DNA from: Loktanella sp. 5RATIMAR09
GTDB taxonomy: Bacteria; Pseudomonadota; Alphaproteobacteria; Rhodobacterales; Rhodobacteraceae
NCBI RefSeq assembly: GCF_001419985.1
Contig: NZ_LJAL01000004.1
Location: 62,001 to 126,000, forward strand
Reading direction: 5' to 3'
Length of the DNA: 64,000 nt
The translations under genes and the position numbers were made by a program. Shown here in pieces: positions 35,412-43,418 of this stretch (position 1 is the stretch's first letter; each line of letters begins with the position of its first letter). The notes beneath the pieces were generated by a model. It saw only the letters and a list, made by a program, of their open reading frames with translations, did no database searches and was not told where the DNA came from.

Positions 35412-36155
35412 TTATTCCGCCGCCTCATGGTGATGGTGGTGATCATGGTCGTGCCCGTGATCATGGTCATGGCGATAAAGCGCAAGCGCGCCGCCCGTGC
35501 CTGTCCCGAACAATTCGCGATATGCGGGCGCGGCCGAGACGACCTCGGGCGTGCCTTCACAGCAGATATGCCCGTTCAGACAGATCACCCTGTCGGACGC
35601 GCTCATCACGACGTGCAATTCATGGCTGACCATCAAAACGGCACACCCGATATCGCGGCGCACCGCTTCGATCTGTCGGTAAAATGCCGCCGACCCCGGC
35701 TGATCAAGGCCCTGTGTCGCCTCATCCAGCATCAGTATATCCGGCCTGCCGAGGATCGCGCGCGCCAGTAGCACCCGCTGGAACTGCCCACCCGACAGTT
35801 GCGACATCTGCTGCGCACCAAGACCCGCGACACCCGCCGTGCGCAGCGCCTCTTTCGCAGCGTCAGGGTCTACCGGATGCGGCAGGTTCAGGAACCGGTT
35901 CACAGTGATCGGCAGGGTCGGATCAATATGCAGCTTTTGTGGCACATAGCCGATGCGCAAACCCTCTTGGCGTGTCACAGCGCCTTTCTGCGGGGTCAGT
36001 GCGCCGATCAGAACGCGCAGCAGCGTTGATTTGCCCGATCCGTTTGGTCCGACGATGGTGACGATCTCGCCGGGATCCAGCTGGAGGCTCACACCTTGCA
36101 ATACCTTCTGGCCACCGTGCGAGAATTCAATGTGGCGCGCATCAATCAGGCTCAT
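35412..36155 (-). CDS. znuC: Zinc ABC transporter ATP-binding protein
   Basis: The 247-residue ATPase has Walker A GPNGSGKST (about residues 35-43), signature LSGGQFQRV and Walker B ILMLDEAT. A His-rich C-terminal tail (HDHDHGHDHDHHHHHEA) probably buffers zinc near the pore. The start MSLIDARHIEFSHG is coupled to zur by ATGA at 36155-36152; a longer in-frame version would lie inside zur. Confidence 0.95.
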   Translation of the reverse strand: MSLIDARHIEFSHGGQKVLQGVSLQLDPGEIVTIVGPNGSGKSTLLRVLIGALTPQKGAVTRQEGLRIGYVPQKLHIDPTLPITVNRFLNLPHPVDPDAAKEALRTAGVAGLGAQQMSQLSGGQFQRVLLARAILGRPDILMLDEATQGLDQPGSAAFYRQIEAVRRDIGCAVLMVSHELHVVMSASDRVICLNGHICCEGTPEVVSAAPAYRELFGTGTGGALALYRHDHDHGHDHDHHHHHEAAE

Positions 36156-36631
36156 GCCGCATCCTTTGTCTGGCAAGTCGGGCACAGCCCCTCGGCCTCG
36201 AAAACAGTCTGTTCAATCTGAAATCCGCTCAGCGCCGCAGTCTGGTCCATCGCGGCATTGGCCTGCGCCTCGGCAACCTTGCCGCAACTGCGGCAAATCA
36301 TAAACGCCGGATCATGGGCCGCCCCGGGATAGGTGCAGGCGATAAAGGCATTCAGCCGTTCGACGCGGTGCACAAACCCCTGCTCGACCAGAAACGCCAG
36401 CGCGCGATAGGCGACCGGCGGCTTGGACCCGAGCCCTTCGGCATCCAGTCGCGCCAACACATCATAGGCCCCCATTGCGGCATGGCTCTCCAACAAGATC
36501 TCCAGCACCCGCCGGCGCACCGGCGTCAGTTGCACGGCACGCTCCTTGCACGCCGCCTCGGCAGCAGACATTGCAGATCTGACGCAAGTGCTATGATCGT
36601 GACTGGCAAAGCCCAGCGTATCTTGTGGCAT
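36152..36631 (-). CDS. zur: Zinc uptake regulator, Fur family
   Basis: The 159-residue Fur-family repressor has a winged helix at about 30-90 (LTPVRRRVLEILLES, then KPPVAYRALAFLVEQGFVHRVE) and two CxxC pairs (CRSC and CPTC) for the structural zinc. It senses zinc and shuts off the uptake genes. It is the first gene of a zur-znuC-znuB operon and divergent from znuA; the shared 69-bp gap has a perfect palindromic operator. Confidence 0.94.
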   Translation of the reverse strand: MPQDTLGFASHDHSTCVRSAMSAAEAACKERAVQLTPVRRRVLEILLESHAAMGAYDVLARLDAEGLGSKPPVAYRALAFLVEQGFVHRVERLNAFIACTYPGAAHDPAFMICRSCGKVAEAQANAAMDQTAALSGFQIEQTVFEAEGLCPTCQTKDAA

Positions 36632-36644
36632 GATCGCCCCTTGT

Positions 36645-36658
36645 TATGTTATAACATA
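36645..36658. promoter_or_regulatory. Zur box between zur and znuA
   Basis: The perfect 14-bp palindrome TATGTTATAACATA matches the alphaproteobacterial Zur-box style (GTTATAAC core). It lies 13 bp from the zur start and 42 bp from the znuA start, so one Zur dimer could repress both directions. This gives autoregulation of zur together with control of the transporter. Confidence 0.88.
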
Positions 36659-36700
36659 CGCATTATAGCGATGGCGATTTCAAAGAACAAGGACCGCACC

Positions 36701-37672
36701 ATGATTCGTTTTCTCGCTGCACTAAGTGTTTTTCCTTCCGTCGCTCTGGCCGACGTGCCACGCGTGATGACGGATATCGCGCCCGTCCATAGCCTGACGG
36801 CACAGGTGATGGGTGACCTTGGCCAGCCCGATGTGCTTTTGCCACCCGGTGCGGACCCGCACGACTATGCGCTCCGCCCAAGCGATGCAGAGCGGTTGGG
36901 CACCGCCGATCTGGTGATCTGGGTTGGGGAAAGCCTGACACCGTGGCTGGAAGAGCCGCTTGAAACACTTGCCCCGCAAGCCCCCCGTTTTGAATTGCTC
37001 GAGGTGGACGGTTGGACAAAGCTGGAAACGCGCGGGATAGATGATCACGGACATGAGGATCATGGGCACGACGATCACGGCCACGATGACCACGGACATG
37101 ACGATCACGGGCACGACGATCATGGCGACGAGCACGCCCATGACCACGGCGACTACGACCCGCACGCCTGGCTTGATCCGGTTGTTGCACAAACATGGGT
37201 TTCCGCAATTGCCGGCGAACTCAGCGCGCTCGACCCTGACAATGCCGCAACCTATTCCGCAAATGCCAAAGCGACGATTGCAGCCCTCGCTGCGCTTGAG
37301 GCGGACCTCGCCGCGCAATTGGCAGGCCTTTCAGAGCGCGCGTATATCCTGCCACATGATGGCTATCAGTATTTCGAGACGCGCTTCGGACTGACGGCAC
37401 AGGCCGCCATTTCAGGCATTGACGCACGCACACCCGGGCCTGCACAGATCGCATCCTTGCGCGAGGAGATGACAGAGCAGAATGTCGTCTGCGTCTTTAG
37501 CGATGCGGAAATCGGCGACCGTTGGGCGACAGTTGTCATCGAAGGAACCGCCGCCAAGACGGCAGAGATCGACGGGGTCGGGGTCGGCCTTGCGGCGGGA
37601 CCTGCGCTTTACGGGCAAATGCTGGAACGGCTTGCCGCGCAATTTGCAGACTGCCTTTCGCCCAACACGTAA
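36701..37672 (+). CDS. znuA: Zinc ABC transporter periplasmic binding protein
   Basis: This 323-residue protein has a signal peptide of about 17 residues (cut after ALA), the zinc-site motifs TDIAPVHSL, GADPHDYALRPSDA, DYDPHAWLDP and HDGYQYFETRFGL, and a long His/Asp-rich loop at about 114-150. The loop is the zinc-scavenging arm typical of ZnuA. It captures zinc for ZnuBC. An AAGGA site lies upstream of the ATG. Translation ends inside a 26-bp palindrome that recurs elsewhere in the window. Confidence 0.95.
   Translation: MIRFLAALSVFPSVALADVPRVMTDIAPVHSLTAQVMGDLGQPDVLLPPGADPHDYALRPSDAERLGTADLVIWVGESLTPWLEEPLETLAPQAPRFELLEVDGWTKLETRGIDDHGHEDHGHDDHGHDDHGHDDHGHDDHGDEHAHDHGDYDPHAWLDPVVAQTWVSAIAGELSALDPDNAATYSANAKATIAALAALEADLAAQLAGLSERAYILPHDGYQYFETRFGLTAQAAISGIDARTPGPAQIASLREEMTEQNVVCVFSDAEIGDRWATVVIEGTAAKTAEIDGVGVGLAAGPALYGQMLERLAAQFADCLSPNT
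37040..37129 (+). repeat. 15-nt tandem repeat encoding the His-rich loop of ZnuA
   Basis: Six in-frame 15-nt units encode DDHGH or close variants (EDHGH in unit 2, DDHGD in unit 6). Synonymous third-position differences show the units are not freshly copied. Such arrays can change copy number by slippage while staying in frame, tuning loop length. Confidence 0.9.
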
Positions 37673-37694
37673 GGTGGATCAAGATCCACCTTAC
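37669..37694. repeat. 26-bp intergenic palindrome, copy 1
   Basis: The arms GTAAGGTGGATC and GATCCACCTTAC surround an AA centre. It overlaps the znuA stop codon and lies between convergent znuA and the HAD gene. A near-identical element is at 50791-50816. No T-run follows on either strand, so it is not a standard intrinsic terminator, though the stem could stop or stabilise transcripts. Confidence 0.88.
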
Positions 37695-37706
37695 CTCAAC
37701 GCAACC

Positions 37707-38429
37707 TCACTCTGCCAAGAGCCTTTCAGATCGCAGCCAAGCCGGAATGTCACCGATGGACGATAAAACCACGTCGGCCAGCGGTGACAATTCTTCCCGT
37801 GGCGCAGGGCCGGTCAGGACACCAACGGTACGCATTCCCGCAGCACGGCCCGCGTGCAGATCATGGGTGCTGTCGCCCACCATCACGCATTGCTCGGCAC
37901 CCAATCCTGTCTCGGCGCAAAAAGCCAGTAACTGCCCCGGTGCCGGTTTGCCGCCATGGCCGCTGTCGTAGCCCGCGATGAAATCGAAATGCTGCGTGAC
38001 ACCTGCGCGTGCCAGATGCGCCCGCGCGGGGGCCTCGGCATCATTGGTGGCAATGCCCAGACGCAAACCTGCGGCACGCAACCCTGCGAAATAGCCTTGC
38101 AATGGCACCGCCTCGACTTGCGTCACAGCCGCCGCTGCCGCGTTCATGCGTGACAAAAGCGCGTCGGCATCCAGATCAGGCAAGACCGATCTGATTGTCT
38201 CGGCCACCTCGCCAGCCGTGGACGCGATGACGATGCTCTGGGGACGAAACGTCGCTGCGGGCACATCATATCCCAGCACATCCGCCAAACGCGCAAAGAG
38301 CGCCGGATCATGCCCTGCCTCCGACTCCAACATGCCACGGGTCCACGCGCCCCACGTGGCGTTGAAGTCAAACAAGGTCCCGTCCTTGTCGAAGATGATA
38401 CCTTTGATCACAGCGCGCCCTTTCATCAT
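37707..38429 (-). CDS. HAD-superfamily phosphatase (phosphoglycolate phosphatase-like)
   Basis: The 240-residue HAD hydrolase has motif I FDKDGTLFDFN with both Asp residues, motif II LGIATND, a motif III Lys in GHGGKPAPGQ and motif IV VMVGDSTHDLHAG, with a helical cap of Gph type between. The double-Asp motif I marks a phosphatase, not a haloacid dehalogenase. It is divergent from the fused reductive dehalogenase with only 40 bp between starts, but no functional link is implied by its sequence. A second ATG lies one codon downstream of the one used. Confidence 0.85.
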   Translation of the reverse strand: MMKGRAVIKGIIFDKDGTLFDFNATWGAWTRGMLESEAGHDPALFARLADVLGYDVPAATFRPQSIVIASTAGEVAETIRSVLPDLDADALLSRMNAAAAAVTQVEAVPLQGYFAGLRAAGLRLGIATNDAEAPARAHLARAGVTQHFDFIAGYDSGHGGKPAPGQLLAFCAETGLGAEQCVMVGDSTHDLHAGRAAGMRTVGVLTGPAPREELSPLADVVLSSIGDIPAWLRSERLLAE

Positions 38430-38432
38430 GCA

Positions 38433-38466
38433 TTGACACCGGACCCCGCCCGTTCGACGGTGTCAA
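38433..38466. promoter_or_regulatory. Inverted repeat filling the HAD-dehalogenase divergent promoter
   Basis: Perfect 9-bp arms TTGACACCG and CGGTGTCAA are separated by 16 bp inside a 40-bp gap between two divergent starts. Each arm contains TTGACA in the outward-to-inward sense, so they could be operator half-sites or overlapping -35 elements. I see no matching -10 box and no clear Shine-Dalgarno for the dehalogenase. Function is inferred only from position and symmetry. Confidence 0.6.
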
Positions 38467-38469
38467 CCT

Positions 38470-41400
38470 ATGTTGAAACTTCGTTCTTACCGCGCACGTC
38501 CAATGCATCTGGGGGGCTTCCCGCTGGAAAGCTTGCAGCACGTGGACCACATCGACATCTCGGATCTTCCACCGATGGAGCCGGTCTCTTTTCGCAGGCC
38601 GGAAGATCGCAAGAGCATCATCGGCGCGATGCAGGATTATCAGGCGATGCTGGACGCCACCCGCGACGGCATGGTCAAGCGCGAGACGGCAGAAATCCCC
38701 GCCGACCTGACGGAAAGGGCCAATCATCTCAAGGCCTTCGGATACTATTGCGACGCCAGCATGGTGGGCATCTGCGAAGTGCCTGAGGCCGCATGGCTGG
38801 ACACACCGATGACCAATCCGGACGTGGGCAGGCTCGCAGATAAACTGCGCACGATGCAGCCTAGATCGCTTGCCGCGGGCATTGACGTGATCATGGCGGG
38901 CCTGCGCGAAAGCATGGCGCTCCCGCCCGCCGATTGCCGCCATCATACCCATGCGCTGGTGTTTCTTTACGATCACCCCCGCGCGCCGAAGGAGGGTGAA
39001 ACGGGGGCCGGCTGGATCCAGGACGCGCTGCCGCAGCGCGCCTGCCTGCGTGGGATGGAAACCGCCGTCACGCTGGCCAGCTACATCCGCACGCTGGGAC
39101 ATGACGCGCGTGCGCATTCGATGGCCGCCACGGATGTGCATCTGGGCGCTCTTGCGGCCCTTGCGGGCCTTGTCGCGCTGGAGGATGGCGCGCTCATCAA
39201 CCCGTTTACAGGCGACCGCTACGGGCTGGCGGCGGTCACGACGACGCTGGCCATGACAGTGGACAGGCCCATTGCCCCCGCTCAAAAGGCACCGCGCAGC
39301 TATCACACGGGTCTTGGCACCCACGCCAAGACCGCCCGTACCCGCGATCCCTTTGCCAGGCGTGATTTTGCCCTTGGCCCACATCCTTTCGAGACGCTGA
39401 AACGGGTGGATGACCCCACCACCTATATCGACCGCGCAAATGTCGCCCGCGTGCCGAAACGCGCGAATATGTTCGTACGCGGCCTTTTCGGCGACATGGG
39501 CAAGCAGGTCCAAGAGGCCACCAAGAACGGCAACTACGTGCGCAAATCAGCGGCGGCCTTTGCCTTCCGACCATCGCTGGGGGCGTTTGTGTTGCTGCAA
39601 GACGGTGAGGCCGTGGGCGATCCCGTGCAGGATACGCCCGAAAACAACGCCGCCAACATCAAGGCCGCGCTCTATTTCCTGGGCGTTGATGCCGTGGGGC
39701 TGTCAGCCTGCCCCGACTGGACCTACTACAGCCACGATACCACCGGCGCGCCCATCACGCCCTATCACGACAACGCCATTTCGATGATCATTGATCAGGG
39801 CCATGAAACGATGGAAGGTGCATCCGGCGACGACTGGATCGCCTGTGCGCAATCCATGCGGGCCTATTTGCGGTTCTCGCTTTTGGGCGGCGTGCTGGCC
39901 CAGCATTTGCGCAATCTGGGCTATACGGCCCGCGTCCATTCGGTGATGGACGAAGAGGTGCTGCATCCGCCGCTTTTACTGTTGTCCGGCTTGGGTGAGG
40001 TCAGCCGCATCGGCGAGGTGATCCTGAACCCCTTTCTCGGGCCGCGCCTGAAATCCGGCGTTGTCACCACCAACATGCCGATGAGCCACGACAAACCCAT
40101 CGACTTTGGTCTGCAAAAATTTTGCGATGCCTGCAACAAATGCGCCCGCGAATGCCCCTCGGGGGCGATCACCGCCGGGCCGAAACTGATGTTCAACGGC
40201 TATGAAATCTGGAAATCCGACAGCCAGAAATGCACAACATATCGCGTCAGCCAGAAGAACGGGGCGATGTGCGGGCGGTGCATGAAAACCTGCCCGTGGA
40301 ACCTTGAAGGGCTGTTTGCCGAAGCCCCCTTTCGCAAGCTGGCGATGACCGTGCCGCAGGCAGCCAGGACACTTGCCGCACTTGATGATCGCCTCGGGAG
40401 AGGCGCAATCAACCCCGTCAAGAAATGGTGGTGGGATCTTGAGATGGAGGACGACGGCGCCTACCGCCCTGCGCGTCATCCGGTCAACGCCCGTGACATT
40501 CAGCCGAAACTGGACCTGAAATTCAGCGACCAGACGCTCGCCGTTTATCCCGCCCCGCTTGCACCACCCCCCTACCCTTGGCCAGCCCCCATGGACCGCG
40601 AGGCAGGCATTGCCGCTTATGAGGCCATGATTACCGCGGATGAACACCGCGCACGTCGCGCCGCAGGTCTGCCGCCCGAGCATGTCTACACACCCGTTCA
40701 GGGCGAGACACCTGTCATCGCTGCGGTCGTTAGCAAAGCCGAGCGGATGACGGACAAGGTGACAAAATATGAATTCACCCGCGCCGACGGAGGCCCTTTA
40801 CCACCCGCGACCGCGGGGGCGCATATTGATGTGGTCGTGGCGCCTGAATTCTTCCGGCAGTACTCGCTGAGCGGTGATCCGGCCGACAGCGGCAAGTACC
40901 AGATTGCCGTGCTGCGTGAAGATACGGGTCGTGGCGGTTCGAAACTGATGCACCGGATTTTTGCAGAAGGGCGACGCGTTTTCATCTCGCCGCCAATGAA
41001 CCATTTCCCTCTGGTCGAGGACGCCCCTGAAACTCTCCTGATGGGCGGCGGGATCGGTGTGACGCCGATGATCGCGATGGCCCACAGGCTCCATGCCATC
41101 GGTGCAGGGTTCAGGCTGCACTACAGCATTCCCACCCGTGCAGAAGCCGGATTTCTACAGGATCTGGCAACAGTACCTTGGGCGGACAAGGTGGCATTGC
41201 ACGTATCGGATGAAGGCACACGCGCCGATCTTGTGGCGCTCACCCGCTATGTTGCCGGAGCGCATATCTACACCTGCGGACCTGATGCCTATATGGCCGC
41301 CGTCATGGAGGCCGCCGGGCAGAACGGCTTTCCTGAAGACGCGCGCCATCTGGAATATTTCGCCGTGCCTGAACAGCCGGACTATGAAAACCACCCCTTT

Positions 41401-41655
41401 ACGCTGCTCCTGAACGACGGACGCAGCGTGGACGTCGCGGCGGATCAGTCTGCGTCAGATGCGTTGATCGCGGCAGGCGTGCATGTGGATGTGAAATGTG
41501 CGGATGGCCTCTGCGGTGTGTGCAAATGCCACGTGCTTGACGGCGCGGTTGAGCATCGCGATTTCGTGCTTTCAAAATCACAGCGTACATCCCAGATGAT
41601 CCTGTGCCAGAGCCGGGCGGCAGAACCGGGCGGAACGCTCAAAATCGACCTTTAG
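38470..41655 (+). CDS. Self-sufficient reductive dehalogenase fused to flavin/NAD/2Fe-2S reductase
   Basis: This 1061-residue cytoplasmic protein has no TAT signal. Residues about 1-280 form a degenerate copy of the cobalamin-binding domain, and about 350-550 are the reductive dehalogenase core. Two 4Fe-4S motifs follow (C552, C555, C558, C562 and C588, C601, C604, C608). From about 720 it is a phthalate-dioxygenase-reductase-like module: RQYSL at 796-800 for flavin, GGGIGVTPM from 859 for NAD, and a plant-type 2Fe-2S at C1010, C1015, C1018, C1046. The domain order matches catabolic dehalogenases such as BhbA, which remove aryl halides with NAD(P)H and B12. No maturation or regulator gene lies nearby. 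Confidence 0.9.
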   Translation: MLKLRSYRARPMHLGGFPLESLQHVDHIDISDLPPMEPVSFRRPEDRKSIIGAMQDYQAMLDATRDGMVKRETAEIPADLTERANHLKAFGYYCDASMVGICEVPEAAWLDTPMTNPDVGRLADKLRTMQPRSLAAGIDVIMAGLRESMALPPADCRHHTHALVFLYDHPRAPKEGETGAGWIQDALPQRACLRGMETAVTLASYIRTLGHDARAHSMAATDVHLGALAALAGLVALEDGALINPFTGDRYGLAAVTTTLAMTVDRPIAPAQKAPRSYHTGLGTHAKTARTRDPFARRDFALGPHPFETLKRVDDPTTYIDRANVARVPKRANMFVRGLFGDMGKQVQEATKNGNYVRKSAAAFAFRPSLGAFVLLQDGEAVGDPVQDTPENNAANIKAALYFLGVDAVGLSACPDWTYYSHDTTGAPITPYHDNAISMIIDQGHETMEGASGDDWIACAQSMRAYLRFSLLGGVLAQHLRNLGYTARVHSVMDEEVLHPPLLLLSGLGEVSRIGEVILNPFLGPRLKSGVVTTNMPMSHDKPIDFGLQKFCDACNKCARECPSGAITAGPKLMFNGYEIWKSDSQKCTTYRVSQKNGAMCGRCMKTCPWNLEGLFAEAPFRKLAMTVPQAARTLAALDDRLGRGAINPVKKWWWDLEMEDDGAYRPARHPVNARDIQPKLDLKFSDQTLAVYPAPLAPPPYPWPAPMDREAGIAAYEAMITADEHRARRAAGLPPEHVYTPVQGETPVIAAVVSKAERMTDKVTKYEFTRADGGPLPPATAGAHIDVVVAPEFFRQYSLSGDPADSGKYQIAVLREDTGRGGSKLMHRIFAEGRRVFISPPMNHFPLVEDAPETLLMGGGIGVTPMIAMAHRLHAIGAGFRLHYSIPTRAEAGFLQDLATVPWADKVALHVSDEGTRADLVALTRYVAGAHIYTCGPDAYMAAVMEAAGQNGFPEDARHLEYFAVPEQPDYENHPFTLLLNDGRSVDVAADQSASDALIAAGVHVDVKCADGLCGVCKCHVLDGAVEHRDFVLSKSQRTSQMILCQSRAAEPGGTLKIDL

Positions 41656-41930
41656 GTCCAATGCACAGTTTCAGCGCCGGGAAGCGCGTAGCGCGCGCGC
41701 AATGGCTGGTCATATCCCAATCCGGTGCTGTCACAAAAATCGATGACCCACGTGTCGTCCATGGTGATGAACTCCAGCACAGCTGCCAGAAAAGCAGGGT
41801 CTGTCGCACGGTCGCGCAGATCATCGACCGAGCCACCCGACGCGCCCAGAAACACCCCGCATAATTCATCGTTTCCAGCCAGCCATGCCAGCCCTTTCAA
41901 GGCGATCACTTCGGCTTGTTCGTGTTGCAT
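41652..41930 (-). CDS. DUF3572 family protein
   Basis: The 92-residue protein begins MQHEQAEVIALKGLAWLAGND and has the DUF3572 pattern LGASGGSVDDLRDRATDPAFLAAVLEFI. It is a small helical cytoplasmic protein of unknown function, common in alphaproteobacteria and often next to a PleD-type diguanylate cyclase, as here (divergent, 96 bp between starts). Its stop overlaps that of the dehalogenase gene. Confidence 0.85.
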   Translation of the reverse strand: MQHEQAEVIALKGLAWLAGNDELCGVFLGASGGSVDDLRDRATDPAFLAAVLEFITMDDTWVIDFCDSTGLGYDQPLRARYALPGAETVHWT

Positions 41931-42026
41931 CCCGTTTCCTTCGTTTCACAGAAACAATTTCTTAACCATTCGCGCCCAATCTGCCCGCACGAAACTGAGC
42001 AGAATGCTCTTGATAGGTGCAGGAAA

Positions 42027-43418
42027 ATGCCCGGACGCATATTGATCATTGATACTGTAGCAACGAATAGAATCGTGTTGAAAGTCAAGATGCTGGCAGC
42101 ACAATTCGCGGTTGACACCTGCGAGAGCAAGACCGAGGCGATCATGCTGATCGAAAGGAACCGCCCCGATCTGATCTTGCTCAACCTGTCTGATGCCGCC
42201 CATGATCAGCATAGTCTCTGCCGCGATCTGCGCCGCTCGACCGTGACCAAATCAATTGCTATTATTGCGGTCGGTGTCGCCGATACCTCAAGGGCACGGT
42301 TTGCCGCACTTGATGCGGGCGCCGATGACGTGCTGCCCCACCCCGTCAATGATGCGCTCCTGCTGGCGCGCATCCGTAGTTTGCTACGGGTCCGCAGCAC
42401 CAGTCAGGAACTGATGCTGCGCGAAACCACCAGCCGTGCTTTGGGTTTTGAGGAGAACAAGGCGGTCTTTGACGGTGCGGCGCGTCTTGCACTCCTGAGC
42501 CAGGATGCGCGGGCCGCGTCCCTTCTCAAGTCCAGCATGAGCACGGGACTGCGGAACGCAATTCAGGTGCTGCATCCCAATGATGCCCTGCTTGGCGATG
42601 ACGGCAGTGCGGCGTATGATCTTTTCGTGATCAATGCCGTGACAAACGGGGCTGACGCGAGCGGGCTTTTCGGGTTGGTGTCCGATCTGCGCGCGCGCAA
42701 CCAGACGCGCCTTGCCATGCAACTTGTCGTGGTGCCACCTGACGCGCCGGAAGTGGCGGCGATGTTTCTTGACCTTGGCGCGGATGATGTGGTGCCCGCA
42801 ACCTGCAGTGCAGATGAAATCAGCATGCGTGCGACCCGTTTGATCGCGCGCAAACGCCAGCATGACAAGCTGCGCGATACGGTGCGCAACGGATTGAATG
42901 CCGCCGTCACTGATCCGCTGACCGGTTTGTTCAACCGCCGCTATGTCGAACCGCATCTGGCGCGCCTTGCCGAAGATTCGCGCAAATCCGGTCGGGAACT
43001 GGCCGTGATGATGATCGATATCGACCACTTCAAATCCGTGAATGACACCCACGGGCATGCAGCGGGCGACAACGTGCTGATCGCGCTTGCCAACCGCCTG
43101 CGTGAAAACCTGCGCGCCATTGATCTGGTCGCGCGGATGGGGGGCGAAGAATTTCTGGTCGCCATGCCCGGCACATCGGTCGCGGATGCACGCATGGCCG
43201 CGGCCAGACTTTGCGAACTGGTCAATGCCACGCCGTTCAATCTGGGCGAAGGCCTGCCGATGCTGAAAGTGACCGTGTCGGTCGGTGTCGCAGTGAGCGG
43301 CAAGCTGAACGCCGGAAGCAGTGCGATTACGAAAATCTGCGACTGCGCAGACAAGGCGCTTTATGCAGCAAAGTCTGCTGGCCGTGATCAGGTCGCTTTC
43401 AGCAAATCAGCCGCCTGA
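42027..43418 (+). CDS. PleD-like response regulator diguanylate cyclase with degenerate receivers
   Basis: The 463-residue protein has two receiver-like domains (about 1-125 and 150-280) and a C-terminal GGDEF domain. The catalytic motif is GGEEF, preceded by the RAID inhibitory I-site five residues upstream, so it should make cyclic-di-GMP with product inhibition. In receiver 1 the usual DD is IDT, the phospho-acceptor Asp is Asn in LILLNLSD, and the Lys is His. Receiver 2 also has VIN instead of the Asp motif. The start follows AGGAAA at 42021. Phosphorylation control like Caulobacter PleD therefore looks unlikely. Confidence 0.9.
   Translation: MPGRILIIDTVATNRIVLKVKMLAAQFAVDTCESKTEAIMLIERNRPDLILLNLSDAAHDQHSLCRDLRRSTVTKSIAIIAVGVADTSRARFAALDAGADDVLPHPVNDALLLARIRSLLRVRSTSQELMLRETTSRALGFEENKAVFDGAARLALLSQDARAASLLKSSMSTGLRNAIQVLHPNDALLGDDGSAAYDLFVINAVTNGADASGLFGLVSDLRARNQTRLAMQLVVVPPDAPEVAAMFLDLGADDVVPATCSADEISMRATRLIARKRQHDKLRDTVRNGLNAAVTDPLTGLFNRRYVEPHLARLAEDSRKSGRELAVMMIDIDHFKSVNDTHGHAAGDNVLIALANRLRENLRAIDLVARMGGEEFLVAMPGTSVADARMAAARLCELVNATPFNLGEGLPMLKVTVSVGVAVSGKLNAGSSAITKICDCADKALYAAKSAGRDQVAFSKSAA

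Noticed and set aside
37707..38429. HAD gene as a haloacid dehalogenase partner of the reductive dehalogenase
   Set aside because: Motif I is DKDGT with two Asp residues, the phosphatase form. Haloacid dehalogenases lack the second Asp.
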